Assembly (NCBI GenBank): GCA_021828745.1
Contig: JAJZDE010000007.1
Span: 1 to 31,083, forward strand
Source: Pseudomonadota bacterium
GTDB lineage: Bacteria > Pseudomonadota > Gammaproteobacteria > Burkholderiales > Ferrovaceae
Direction: 5' to 3'
Length of the DNA stretch: 31,083 nucleotides
The notes below the pieces were generated by a model. That model was not told where the DNA came from. It saw only the letters and a program-made list of their open reading frames with translations, and ran no database searches. Below, piece by piece: positions 18,259 through 26,721 of this stretch (position 1 is its first letter; every line of letters begins with the position of its first letter). A program made the position numbers and the translations under genes.

Positions 18259-19674
18259 ATGAAGGTCCAACTCCAGCTCAAGCAAACGACGCAACTCGCC
18301 CTGACGCCGCAACTGCAGCAGTCGATTCGATTGTTGCAACTTTCCACGCAGGAGTTGGAACAGGAAGTCGAGGAGTTTCTCAGGCTCAATCCCCTGCTGG
18401 AACGTGTCGACGGGAAAGACGGCGCGGTTGATTCGGAGCCCGGCGCGTTTGAATCTGCCGATTCCGTCGACTCGGGACCTTCCCCTTCGGCCGAGGTCGA
18501 GCAGGAATCCTGGAGTTTCGAAGAAGGAAGCGGCACCGGCCAGGGCGGGCAGGGCGAAGATGAGGACGAGGGGATACAACAGGATCTGCGCGTGGTTCCA
18601 CTCTCCCTGCGTGATCATCTCCTGGGGCAGGTGCGCCTGATGCCCCTCGGGGAACGCGATCAGGAACTGGTGGCCACGCTGATCGATCACCTGGACGAAG
18701 ATGGTTACCTGCGCTACGCTTTCATTGACCTGAATTCCAGCGTCTCCGACGAACTTGGGGAGGTGGAAGAATCAGAATGGCTGGTGGCCCTGCGCATTCT
18801 GCAATCCCTGGATCCTGCAGGGATTGGGGCGCGCACCTTGAGTGAATGTCTGGAACTGCAATTGCTGGCCAGCCAGGCGACCGAAGAGGATAAACGACTG
18901 GGCAAAAAAATGCTCGATCACCTTGAATGGCTGGCCCAACGGGAATACACTCGCCTGAGGAGGGCGCTGGGCATCGAGGAGCGCAAGGTCAGGGAGTTGC
19001 AGCAGATGTTGCAGCACTTCGATCCTCGTCCAGGGGCGGCGTTCAGTGCGACCGAAACGCGCTATGTCGTGCCCGACGTAATCGTGCGGCGAACGGAGCG
19101 GGGTTGGAGTGTATCGCTGAATGAGGGAGTGATGCCGCGTCTGCGTGTCAATCAGGTCTATGCCAACATTCTCAAGAAGGGGACTCCGGGCCACTCCATG
19201 TCCCAACAATTGCAGGAAGCGCGCTGGTTGATCAAGAATATTCAGCAACGTTTCGACACGATCCTGAGGGTAGCCTGTGCCGTGGTCGAGCGACAAAAGG
19301 ATTTCCTGGAACGGGGAGAGATCGGGATGAAACCCCTGGTCTTGCGCGAAATTGCCGAGGCGTTGGGGCTCCATGAATCCACCATTTCGCGCGTGACCGT
19401 CCAGAAGTATCTGTTGACTCCGCGCGGTTTGTTCGAATTAAAATACTTCTTCAGCAGCCATGTGGGGACGGACAGCGGCGAAGCGGCCTCCTCCACTGCC
19501 ATTCGGGCACTGATCCGTCAGTTGATCAATCAGGAAGATATCAAAAGTCCCCTGTCCGACCAGCGTATTGCAAACTTGCTGGGCGAGCGGGGGTTTCAGG
19601 TGGCAAGGCGGACTGTGGCCAAGTATCGTGAGGCCATGCATCTTTCTGCCGCCAGTTTGCGCAAGTCGTTGTGA
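18259..19674 (+). CDS. rpoN: RNA polymerase sigma-54 factor
   Basis: Sigma-54 directs RNA polymerase to -24/-12 promoters that need an enhancer-binding ATPase. The 471-residue protein has the Gln/Leu-rich region I (MKVQLQLKQT to about 48), an acidic region II (about 50-115), the core-binding and helix-turn-helix domains (LREIAEALGLHESTISRVT near 360-380), and the RpoN box ARRTVAKYRE at 449-458 that reads the -24 element. It begins 3 bp after lptB. The position between lptB and hpf is conserved in beta- and gammaproteobacteria. No sigma-54 target promoter was recognised in the window. Confidence 0.98.
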   Translation: MKVQLQLKQTTQLALTPQLQQSIRLLQLSTQELEQEVEEFLRLNPLLERVDGKDGAVDSEPGAFESADSVDSGPSPSAEVEQESWSFEEGSGTGQGGQGEDEDEGIQQDLRVVPLSLRDHLLGQVRLMPLGERDQELVATLIDHLDEDGYLRYAFIDLNSSVSDELGEVEESEWLVALRILQSLDPAGIGARTLSECLELQLLASQATEEDKRLGKKMLDHLEWLAQREYTRLRRALGIEERKVRELQQMLQHFDPRPGAAFSATETRYVVPDVIVRRTERGWSVSLNEGVMPRLRVNQVYANILKKGTPGHSMSQQLQEARWLIKNIQQRFDTILRVACAVVERQKDFLERGEIGMKPLVLREIAEALGLHESTISRVTVQKYLLTPRGLFELKYFFSSHVGTDSGEAASSTAIRALIRQLINQEDIKSPLSDQRIANLLGERGFQVARRTVAKYREAMHLSAASLRKSL

Positions 19675-19687
19675 GTTGTACATTTTC

Positions 19688-19693
19688 AAGGAG
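19688..19693 (+). promoter_or_regulatory. Ribosome binding site of hpf
   Basis: AAGGAG with six bases before ATG 19700 is a near-ideal site. It fixes the hpf start against a longer in-frame reading from 19568 that lies inside rpoN. Confidence 0.9.
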
Positions 19694-19699
19694 AACAAG

Positions 19700-20026
19700 A
19701 TGAAAGTCACTATCACTGGGCAACACATCGAAGTCACCCCTGCGATACGCGATCATGTGGAGGAGAAAATTGGGCGAATCAAACGCCATTTCGAACATCC
19801 ACTGGACATCAACGTGGTGCTGACAGTGGAGAAACTCAAGCACAACGCGGAAGCCAACGTCCACGTCAACGGCAAGGACTTTTTTGTCCATACTTCCCAG
19901 GGAGATATGTACGAAGCCATCGATGACCTTGCCCATTTGCTCGATCGTCAAATCATCAAGCACAAGGAACGTCAAAGTGACCAGCGGAATGGCCAGCCGC
20001 TGAAACACCTGGCCAACGGGGTGTGA
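19700..20026 (+). CDS. hpf: Ribosome hibernation promoting factor (short form)
   Basis: HPF binds the decoding centre of the 30S subunit and promotes inactive 100S ribosome dimers in stationary phase. The 108-residue protein has the single sigma-54-modulation/S30AE domain: MKVTITGQHIEVTPAIRDHV at the start, VEKLKHNAEANVHVNGKDFF in the middle and DMYEAIDDLAHLLDRQI near 72-88. It lacks the C-terminal dimerisation domain of long HPF. Its position directly after rpoN is the classical one. The start has a strong ribosome site. Confidence 0.95.
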   Translation: MKVTITGQHIEVTPAIRDHVEEKIGRIKRHFEHPLDINVVLTVEKLKHNAEANVHVNGKDFFVHTSQGDMYEAIDDLAHLLDRQIIKHKERQSDQRNGQPLKHLANGV

Positions 20027-20032
20027 TCTGCT

Positions 20033-20506
20033 GTGGGAAGCGCCGTTCCTCGACTTCACCAGTTGCTCAAACTCGACCACATTTTGCTTGATCTGGAAGT
20101 GACCAGCAAAAAACGGCTGTTTGAGCAAATCGGGATACTTTTCGAAAATCATGACCAGTTACCGCGCAGTCAGGTCTTCGACGCTCTGTTCAATCGTGAA
20201 AAGTTGGGCTCCACGGGGCTGGGTCATGGTTTTGCCCTGCCCCATGGGCGCATGAAAGGGGTGCGAGACACGTTCGCCGCATTTCTGCGCCTGTCGACGG
20301 AAATCCCTTTTGAGGCACCGGATGGTCAGCCCGTGCGCATGGTGTTTGCCCTGCTGGTTCCAGAACATGCGAATGAACTGCATTTGCGCCTTTTAGGGGA
20401 AATCTCCGAACTCTTCAGCGACGAATCCCTGCGCCAACACCTATTGTCCGTCACGGACCCCCTGGCTGTAATCCAGGCGCTTTCTCAACCCCATGCCCTC
20501 GGTTAG
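20033..20506 (+). CDS. ptsN: Nitrogen PTS EIIA component (EIIA-Ntr)
   Basis: PtsN is the final phosphate acceptor of the nitrogen-related phosphotransferase chain and regulates potassium transport, metabolism and stress responses through protein contacts. The 157-residue protein has the EIIA type-2 fold with GLGHGFALPHGR at 62-73, in which His71 is the phosphorylation site (His73 in E. coli). The start is GTG 20033, 6 bp after hpf, with only a weak ribosome site. The 3' end overlaps hprK by 14 bp. Its phosphate donors, EI-Ntr and NPr/HPr, are not encoded here. Confidence 0.95.
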   Translation: MGSAVPRLHQLLKLDHILLDLEVTSKKRLFEQIGILFENHDQLPRSQVFDALFNREKLGSTGLGHGFALPHGRMKGVRDTFAAFLRLSTEIPFEAPDGQPVRMVFALLVPEHANELHLRLLGEISELFSDESLRQHLLSVTDPLAVIQALSQPHALG

Positions 20507-21461
20507 CGTTCAACGCCTCTTTACGGACAATCGGGAAAGACTCGACCTGTGCTGGCTGGCGGGTCAGAAAGGGGCCCTCCGGGTGGTTACCGTCGGTGCT
20601 CTGAGTGATTCCACCGCGGGTCTGATTGCTCACCTCAATTTGACGCATCCCCATCGTTTTCAGGTCCTGGGCGCCCATGAAATGGCTTATTTGCAGGGCC
20701 TGGACGAAGAAGCGCTGGAGAGGGCCTGGGAGGGTATCTTTTCTTCCGAACTGGTGGCCATTTTTCTTAGCGAAGGGTGTGTATTGTTGCCCGCTCTGGC
20801 TGAAAGAGCGGAACAGCGAAGTGTCCCCGTCATGGGGTCGAACGCGGACAGTACCTCGGTCATCAACCAGATACGGCATTACCTCAGTCAGGAGTTGGCC
20901 GAGCAGGAAAGCCTGCACGGTGTTTTCATGGTGATTCTCGAGGTGGGGGTGCTGATTACCGGGGATTCGGGGGTGGGGAAAAGCGAATTGGCCCTCGAAT
21001 TGATTTCGCGGGGGAACGGACTGGTGGCCGATGATGTGGTAGAGTTCTACCGCATCGCTCCAGACACCCTCCAGGGGCGTTGTCCTCCCCTGTTGAGGGA
21101 TTTTCTTGAAGTCCGCGGACTGGGGTTGTTGAATATCCGTTCCATCTTTGGGGAAACGGCGGTCCGTCCTCGTAAGAATTTGAGATTGATCGTGCATCTC
21201 GAGCGGCCGTCCAGGGGCGATCTGAATACCTGCGAACGGCTTCCCATGGGGCGTCAGACTCAATCCATACTGGGCGTGGCTGTTCCCCGGGTGGTCTTGC
21301 CCGTGGCGGTGGGGAGGAATCTGGCGGTACTGGTGGAAGCGGCCACGCGCAATTTCATTCTGGAACAGCGGGGGATCAACAGTACCCAGGAATTTATCGA
21401 TCGTCAGCAACAATTCATGCAGGAATCCTGCGCCCAGGGTGAGTCTCATGAATCCCGGTGA
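20493..21461 (+). CDS. hprK: HPr kinase/phosphorylase
   Basis: HprK phosphorylates, and with phosphate dephosphorylates, a serine of HPr. In Gram-negative bacteria it is usually tied to regulatory PTS proteins rather than to sugar uptake. The 322-residue protein has an N-terminal domain (1-130) and a C-terminal kinase domain with His142, Walker A GDSGVGKS at 157-164, VADDVVEF at 178-185 and the family signature EVRGLGLLNI at 206-215. It overlaps ptsN by 14 bp and rapZ by 14 bp, so the three are very likely translated together. The HPr target must be encoded elsewhere if the system works. Confidence 0.97.
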   Translation: MPSVSVQRLFTDNRERLDLCWLAGQKGALRVVTVGALSDSTAGLIAHLNLTHPHRFQVLGAHEMAYLQGLDEEALERAWEGIFSSELVAIFLSEGCVLLPALAERAEQRSVPVMGSNADSTSVINQIRHYLSQELAEQESLHGVFMVILEVGVLITGDSGVGKSELALELISRGNGLVADDVVEFYRIAPDTLQGRCPPLLRDFLEVRGLGLLNIRSIFGETAVRPRKNLRLIVHLERPSRGDLNTCERLPMGRQTQSILGVAVPRVVLPVAVGRNLAVLVEAATRNFILEQRGINSTQEFIDRQQQFMQESCAQGESHESR

Positions 21462-22347
21462 ACCAGGGGCGATCACGTCCAAGGTGGTATTGATCAGCGG
21501 GTTGTCGGGGTCGGGAAAATCCGTGGCCCTGCGTGCGCTGGAAGATGCCGGTTACTTTGCCATGGACAATTTCCCTCTTTCCTTTCTGGTTTTCGTGTTA
21601 CAGGAGTTGGTGGCGCGGGGCGAGCGTCAGATTGCCCTGACCCTCGACGTGCGCGGTGGAAATGCCCTGAATAACCTGCCTGAGGCGCTCCAGACCTTGC
21701 GTGACAATGGGTTGGATGTCCGGTTGCTCTATCTGGAAGCCAGCGATCAGGATCTGGTCCGACGTTTTTCGGAAACCCGTCGTCCCCATCCCCTGGCGCT
21801 CCATCAGCATTCCCTTGCAGAATGCATTGCCCTGGAACGGGACCTGTTGTCCGGGGTGGCGGATCTGGCACGCCGTTTTGATACGACGCATATCACACCC
21901 AATACCCTGCGGGCCTGGGTGCGTGATTTCGTGGATCTGGACCCGGCCCGACTCACCCTTTTCTTTCAGTCCTTCGGATTCAAGTTCGGTATTCCGCTCG
22001 ACGCCGATTTCGTCTTTGATCTGCGTTGTATTCCCAATCCATTTTATGATCCTCACCTGCGTCCATTGACGGGAAGGGACCCTGCGGTGATCAGGTTCCT
22101 TGAAAATCTGCCCATCGCGCAACGCATGTTCGCGGATTTACAAACTTTTGTGACTTCCTGGATGCCTGATTTCATCAGGGACAATCGCGCGGCCCTGACG
22201 GTTTCCCTGGGGTGTACGGGAGGACAGCACCGTTCGGTCTATTTTGCCGAGAAGTTGGCCCGCCATTTCTCCCAGTATCAGTCCACCCGGGTCATTCATC
22301 GGGAATTGGACCGCGGGGTAGAAAGGATCGGCGAAGGGGGGCGATAG
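21448..22347 (+). CDS. rapZ: RNase adapter protein RapZ
   Basis: RapZ is a P-loop protein. In enterobacteria it binds small RNAs and brings them to RNase E, controlling GlmS and so amino-sugar supply for the envelope. In other groups its target is less well known. The 299-residue protein has Walker A GLSGSGKS at 18-25, followed by LRALEDAGYFAMDNFP, and the conserved C-terminal CTGGQHRSVYFAEKL region. ATG 21448 is preceded by AGGGTG inside hprK. A GTG at 21439 would add three residues. It ends 10 bp from the convergent GGDEF-EAL gene. ptsH and ptsI, which follow rapZ in some betaproteobacteria, are absent. Confidence 0.96.
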   Translation: MNPGEPGAITSKVVLISGLSGSGKSVALRALEDAGYFAMDNFPLSFLVFVLQELVARGERQIALTLDVRGGNALNNLPEALQTLRDNGLDVRLLYLEASDQDLVRRFSETRRPHPLALHQHSLAECIALERDLLSGVADLARRFDTTHITPNTLRAWVRDFVDLDPARLTLFFQSFGFKFGIPLDADFVFDLRCIPNPFYDPHLRPLTGRDPAVIRFLENLPIAQRMFADLQTFVTSWMPDFIRDNRAALTVSLGCTGGQHRSVYFAEKLARHFSQYQSTRVIHRELDRGVERIGEGGR

Positions 22348-22357
22348 GCTGCCCGTC

Positions 22358-25129
22358 TCAGGAGTCTTTCCGGGGGGAATTCAGGTAGTCCAGGAACTGG
22401 GTTTCCTGAAGCGGTGGAGAGAAGAAGTACCCCTGGCCGATCCGGCATCCATACCGGGACAGGGTGGTGGCCTGGTTTTGAGTTTCAACCCCCTCCGCGA
22501 CCACTTCCATTCCCAGATCGTGCGTCAGACCGATGATGGCTCGAACCAGTGTGTCATCCGTGAGGTTGTCGATGAAATCCCGAACGAAGGAACGATCGAT
22601 TTTCAATGAGGAAAAAGGCAGTTTCTGGAGAAGCGACAAACTCGAATAGCCTGTGCCAAAGTCGTCCAGGGAGATCGATATGCCGAGTTTGACGACTTCG
22701 CGGGCGGTTTCCCAGGTTTTTTCCTGCATCAGGGCGGTTTCCGTGATTTCCATGGTCAGTCGCTGGGGCAGGACGGAGAAACGGGCCAGATTTTCTTTGA
22801 TCTGATCGATCAATGAGAGAGGTTCCAGCAATTGACGGGGAGAGGCATTGAAACTGATTTCGAGCGGCGGGATGTCCATGAGATCCCACCGGTGGAGGAG
22901 TCGGCAGACTTCCTGGATGACCCAGTTCCCGATCCCGATGATGAGATCGGAGCGCTCGGCGTGCGGGATGAACATGTCGGGGGCCAGGAGTCCGCGCACC
23001 GGGTGATTCCAGCGGATCAATGCTTCAGCACCGCAGATGGCGCCTGTATCGAGGCTGATTTTTGGCTGGAAGTATAATTCGAATTCATGGCGCTTCAGGG
23101 CTTCGCGTAATTCCGTATCCAGTTGCCAGTGTTCCATGCCTTCCCGTTCCAACGCATCGGAAAACAGGGCAAAATGGTTTTTTCCCAGAGATTTGGCGTG
23201 ATACATGGCCATGTCCGCACGTCGTAGCAGCACATCGTATTCCCGGCCATGCTCAGGAAACGTGCTGATGCCAATGCTGCAGGAGGTGTGGAGACGCTGT
23301 CCTTCCACCAGAAATTCCTGGGCAATGGCGTGGCAAAGTTTGTCTGCCACTGCGATGGCTGAATTTTCCTGGCCATGGCTCAAAAGGATCACAAATTCAT
23401 CTCCGCCCAGACGGGCCACCGTATCATAGTCCCTGACCGTCTGGGTGAGACGCAGGGCCACCTCCTTGAGCAGGCTGTCTCCTACGGAATGACCCCGTGC
23501 ATCATTGATGGTTTTGAAATTGTCCAGATCGATCAGCAGAATGCAAAACGAATTTTCCTGTTCCGACGACGTCCCACGGTTCAGGGCACTTTCAATCGCA
23601 CATTGAAACAGGAAACGGTTCCCCAGACCAGTGAGCTGGTCGCGCGAGCCTTGAATTTCCAGCCGGGTCTGAAGCTGGACGCGGTCGTCGACATCCCAGA
23701 ATACGAAAACCAACTGACTGGGAATATGCCGTTCAGGGTCGTGCAGATAGGCCACCGTCTGGTGGTACCAACGTCGTTGCTGCCCGGTCAGGTCCAGCAG
23801 TTGAACATCGGATCCCCGCGCCTCCAGAACCATGTGCTCCAACCCCTTCAAAAAGGCGTTATGGCCACTTGGGGTATTGGCATGAAGCACGTCGGCATAG
23901 AACTCGGTGAAGTGATGTCCGACGATTTGTGCGGGGGTCTGAGCGCCCAGGATGTGGGCCATCCGCTGGTTGGTCTCAAGGATCCTGGTGCTGTGGGGTT
24001 CACAGAAGGCGATTCCGATCCCGGTTTGTTCAAAGACCAGTTGAAAACGAAAGGATTGGGTCTGGATTTGTCGCGTCAGCTCCTGGTACATCGTCATGTC
24101 GTGCAGGAGAGTGACGACCCCATCCAGTTGATTGTCTTCAGTCAGGATGGGGGCGGCCCGGCTTTCTACCGGAACAAGTTTCCCCGCTGGGGTATGCAAC
24201 AGGTGTACGGCACCGGAGGAGGCGCGCTGACGGTTTTGAATGACCTGTAACAGCAGGTCGGGGACGGGGGCGAGATGCTCGTCGGTCAGTTGGACCTGCT
24301 GCTGGAAAAAATTCTTCTTGAGTTTTTCCTGGGAATGTTCCAGCAGCGCCTCTGCCGCCTGGTTGACAAAACGGATGCGGCATTCGGGATCGGTCACGAT
24401 GATGGCATCATCGATGGAATCCATGATCACGGCGGCTCGTCGTCCCTTGAGTTCGGTGCTTTGTGCCAAATGGACGAGGCGCATGAAGGCCAGGATGATC
24501 AGAATTTCAAGCGCGACGAAGTACTTTCCCCAGAGGTGCCACCAACGATTTTCGCCATTTCCCAGGCGGTCCAGTTCGTCTACCTGACGGCTGGCATATT
24601 CGGCAATTTGTCCCGCCAACTTCCGCAGCGAATCGTCCATGGGGCGATCCAGGCCGCGCACCTGCTGGTCCACCGGGCGGAAAGAAAGGGGATCATGGGC
24701 ATCGAGACGGGTCAGGGCACTCTGGTAGGAGAGGTAAAGGGCACGGTGAGAAATGGAAATTTGCAGGAATTCGGCCAGTTCGGGCATCTGTTCTTGCCGT
24801 GCCAGAATCTGGGCGGCATCCAGCAGTTCTTGAGTGGTTTCCTGGGCCTGGATGAAGGCCGTCAGGTGTTTCTGGCGCAACATCGGGTCATATTGGCGCA
24901 GGAGGACATTTTTCCACTCGTGGATTTCACGCTGAAAACTGACCTGACCTTCCTCCGTGAGTTCCTCGAGGGCGAGTATGCGCGAAACGCGGGTTTTGAT
25001 TTCTTCGCGATTCTGTGACCGACTTTCACTCCGCCAATTGATCAGCATCATGAAGGACAGAATCCAGGCGATGAGAATCAAACCTACCATGACGCGAACA
25101 TCCCGTGCGCGTTGAAAGGCTTCCTTCAT
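22358..25129 (-). CDS. Membrane PAS-PAS-GGDEF-EAL protein (c-di-GMP cyclase/phosphodiesterase)
   Basis: The 923-residue protein probably makes or breaks cyclic di-GMP in response to signals. Membrane helices at about 15-31 and 203-221 flank a 170-residue helical periplasmic sensor region. Two PAS-like domains follow (about 230-350 and 362-490). The cyclase domain (about 500-665) has GGDEF at 575-579 and the inhibitory RxxD site RDYD at 566-569. The EAL domain (about 680-920) has Glu702, Asn771, DDFGTG at 822-827, Lys843, Glu879 and Gln899, so both active sites look complete. ATG 25129 lacks a ribosome site; the leader instead reads TTTCCTCC. It lies 27 bp after mutY on the same strand. Which activity dominates cannot be told. 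Confidence 0.93.
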   Translation of the reverse strand: MKEAFQRARDVRVMVGLILIAWILSFMMLINWRSESRSQNREEIKTRVSRILALEELTEEGQVSFQREIHEWKNVLLRQYDPMLRQKHLTAFIQAQETTQELLDAAQILARQEQMPELAEFLQISISHRALYLSYQSALTRLDAHDPLSFRPVDQQVRGLDRPMDDSLRKLAGQIAEYASRQVDELDRLGNGENRWWHLWGKYFVALEILIILAFMRLVHLAQSTELKGRRAAVIMDSIDDAIIVTDPECRIRFVNQAAEALLEHSQEKLKKNFFQQQVQLTDEHLAPVPDLLLQVIQNRQRASSGAVHLLHTPAGKLVPVESRAAPILTEDNQLDGVVTLLHDMTMYQELTRQIQTQSFRFQLVFEQTGIGIAFCEPHSTRILETNQRMAHILGAQTPAQIVGHHFTEFYADVLHANTPSGHNAFLKGLEHMVLEARGSDVQLLDLTGQQRRWYHQTVAYLHDPERHIPSQLVFVFWDVDDRVQLQTRLEIQGSRDQLTGLGNRFLFQCAIESALNRGTSSEQENSFCILLIDLDNFKTINDARGHSVGDSLLKEVALRLTQTVRDYDTVARLGGDEFVILLSHGQENSAIAVADKLCHAIAQEFLVEGQRLHTSCSIGISTFPEHGREYDVLLRRADMAMYHAKSLGKNHFALFSDALEREGMEHWQLDTELREALKRHEFELYFQPKISLDTGAICGAEALIRWNHPVRGLLAPDMFIPHAERSDLIIGIGNWVIQEVCRLLHRWDLMDIPPLEISFNASPRQLLEPLSLIDQIKENLARFSVLPQRLTMEITETALMQEKTWETAREVVKLGISISLDDFGTGYSSLSLLQKLPFSSLKIDRSFVRDFIDNLTDDTLVRAIIGLTHDLGMEVVAEGVETQNQATTLSRYGCRIGQGYFFSPPLQETQFLDYLNSPRKDS

Positions 25130-25156
25130 AGGATTTGGAGGAAAGATCTCATGCGA

Positions 25157-26215
25157 TCATTCTACACACTCCGTTAGTGTTATGAACAGGGTATGGAGCA
25201 GTTGACGAATCGGTGTCGGGAGAGGATAGGTCATCAGGTCCGAAAGGGATTTCCAGTGCCCGGGCGTGTCGGAGGGTGAAGGTACGGTACCGCCGACCTT
25301 GAAGGCGCACGGGGTCAGATGCCAGTCGAAATGGGTGAGACGGTGGATGAAGGGAGGAAGGTCGAGTTCTGGATAGGGCGCGAGGTCGAGTGTCAGGGAG
25401 TGGCCTGCCGGTCGTGAGTCACTGACTTCCATGGGGAAACTCCATAACCCTCCCCATACGCCAGGGATGGGGCGTTTTTCCATCAACCACCGTCCGTCAG
25501 GCGTGCACAGCAACAGGAGACGGTGATGGCGCTCGGATCGGACGGTTTTTCGGCGCGCGGTGGGATAACGCTGAGTTTCTCCGCGCAGGTATGCCTGGCA
25601 TTGGGTCTGGAGAGGGCATACCGCACAGCGGGGGCGTGTGCGCGTGCAGAGCAGGCTCCCCATATCCATCAAACCCTGGGTATAGGTCTCCAGCTCCCGA
25701 TCCGGCAACAGGGACTCGGCCAGTGCCCATAAACCGGCGTCTTCCGGGGTGTCCAACGCAAAGAAACGTCCCAGGACACGTTTGACGTTCCCGTCCAGAA
25801 TGGCCGCTCGCTGTCCATAGGCAAATACGGCAATGGCGGCGGCGGTGGAACGCCCAACGCCCGGGAGTTTTTGCAGTTCTTCGGAGGATCGGGGGAAAAA
25901 TCCCTGTTGGACGATTTTCTGGGCTGCACGGTGCAGATGGCGACCACGGGCATAGTATCCCAGACCGGACCAGTGGCCCAGCACGGTTTCGAGGTCCGCG
26001 CGGGCCAGATCGATCACCTCCGGAAAGGCGGTCATGAAGCGTTGGTAGAAGGGAATGACCGTACCGACCTGGGTTTGCTGCAACATGATTTCCGAAACCC
26101 AGATCCGGTAAGGTTCCCGGGTGCCTTGCCAGGGAAGTTCGTGGCGACCGTGCTGACGTTGCCAGGCCACCAGCGTCTGCGCGAAGAAAGTCGAGGGGAG
26201 AGCGGGACAATTCAC
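25157..26215 (-). CDS. mutY: Adenine DNA glycosylase MutY
   Basis: MutY removes adenine mispaired with 8-oxoguanine and prevents G-to-T changes. From GTG 26215 the protein has 352 residues. Features are SEIMLQQTQV with catalytic Glu42, the helix-hairpin-helix LPGVGRSTAAAI followed by DGNV with catalytic Asp141, and the iron-sulfur cluster cysteines 190, 197, 200 and 206 in the Cx6Cx2Cx5C pattern. The C-terminal NUDIX-like domain (from about 230, WGGLWSFP) recognises 8-oxoG. No ATG is available. GTG 26215 gives a normal N-terminus, and TTG 26242 would add nine residues and reach within 8 bases of the divergent tRNA gene. Neither has a good ribosome site. Confidence 0.95.
   Translation of the reverse strand: MNCPALPSTFFAQTLVAWQRQHGRHELPWQGTREPYRIWVSEIMLQQTQVGTVIPFYQRFMTAFPEVIDLARADLETVLGHWSGLGYYARGRHLHRAAQKIVQQGFFPRSSEELQKLPGVGRSTAAAIAVFAYGQRAAILDGNVKRVLGRFFALDTPEDAGLWALAESLLPDRELETYTQGLMDMGSLLCTRTRPRCAVCPLQTQCQAYLRGETQRYPTARRKTVRSERHHRLLLLCTPDGRWLMEKRPIPGVWGGLWSFPMEVSDSRPAGHSLTLDLAPYPELDLPPFIHRLTHFDWHLTPCAFKVGGTVPSPSDTPGHWKSLSDLMTYPLPTPIRQLLHTLFITLTECVE
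25159..25186 (-). promoter_or_regulatory. Possible promoter of the GGDEF-EAL gene
   Basis: On the minus strand TTCATA (25186-25181) and TAGAAT (25164-25159) are 16 bases apart, overlapping the last codons of mutY. Transcription would start near 25151 and give a 22-base leader. Read-through from mutY is the alternative. Confidence 0.5.
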
Positions 26216-26249
26216 GGTAAATCGGTTAGACTCTGGGCTCAAGTTCGGT

Positions 26250-26323
26250 GCGGGTGTAGCTCAATGGCAGAGCAGAAGCTTCCCATGCTTAAGACGAGGG
26301 TTCGATTCCCTTCACCCGCTCCA
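26250..26323 (+). tRNA. glyU: tRNA-Gly, anticodon CCC
   Basis: A full cloverleaf folds by eye. The acceptor GCGGGTG (26250-26256) pairs with CACCCGC (26313-26319), followed by T and an encoded CCA. The D stem is GCTC/GAGC. The anticodon loop TTCCCAT (26280-26286) places CCC at 26282-26284, reading GGG codons. The T arm is GAGGG-TTCGATT-CCCTT. The layout matches E. coli tRNA-Gly(CCC). The first anticodon-stem pair (27-43) is G opposite A, and loop position 38 is T. The CCA end lies one base from the stop codon of convergent ridA. The symbol glyU follows E. coli naming for this isoacceptor. Confidence 0.95.
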
Positions 26324-26324
26324 A

Positions 26325-26705
26325 TCACGCCAGGACCATGATTCCGTCCATCTCCACCAAAGCCCCACGCGGTAGCGAGGCTACGCCCACGGCGGCGCGG
26401 GCGGGGTAAGGGGCGCTCAGGTGTCGGGCCATGGCTTCGTTGACCTTGGAAAAATTCGCCAGGTCCGTGAGGTATACCGTGACTCGAACCAGATCATTCA
26501 AACTCCCCCCGGCGGCCTGGGTGACTGCCTGCAGGTTGGTCAGGACCCGTTCGATCTGGGCGTCGATGCCTTCTTCCAGGGTCATGGTGGCGGGGTCGAG
26601 CCCGATCTGCCCCGACAGATAGACGGTGGATCCTGCCTGGACGGCCTGGGAATAGGTACCGATGGCGGCGGGAGCGGCTGGGGTGGATAAAATGGTTTTA
26701 GACAT
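26325..26705 (-). CDS. ridA: 2-iminobutanoate/2-iminopropanoate deaminase RidA
   Basis: RidA hydrolyses reactive enamine/imine intermediates released by PLP enzymes such as threonine dehydratase, protecting other PLP enzymes. The 126-residue protein is full length for the YjgF/YER057c/UK114 family, which forms trimers. It shows YSQAVQAG at 18-25, SGQIGLDP at 31-38, Arg103 in PARAAVGV and Glu118 in VEMDGI, matching the substrate-binding Arg105 and Glu120 of E. coli. It lies 16 bp after spoT on the same strand, a common pairing in proteobacteria. Confidence 0.96.
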   Translation of the reverse strand: MSKTILSTPAAPAAIGTYSQAVQAGSTVYLSGQIGLDPATMTLEEGIDAQIERVLTNLQAVTQAAGGSLNDLVRVTVYLTDLANFSKVNEAMARHLSAPYPARAAVGVASLPRGALVEMDGIMVLA

Positions 26706-26721
26706 GGAACTCCGAGGGGTT

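Noticed and set aside
17542..18690. A 382-codon minus-strand frame over lptB and rpoN
   Set aside because: Both plus-strand genes carry complete catalytic and DNA-binding motifs. The antisense frame spans their junction with no motif of its own.
22340..22360. Possible bidirectional terminator between rapZ and the GGDEF-EAL gene
   Set aside because: The gap is 10 bp and I found no convincing inverted repeat with a T-run.
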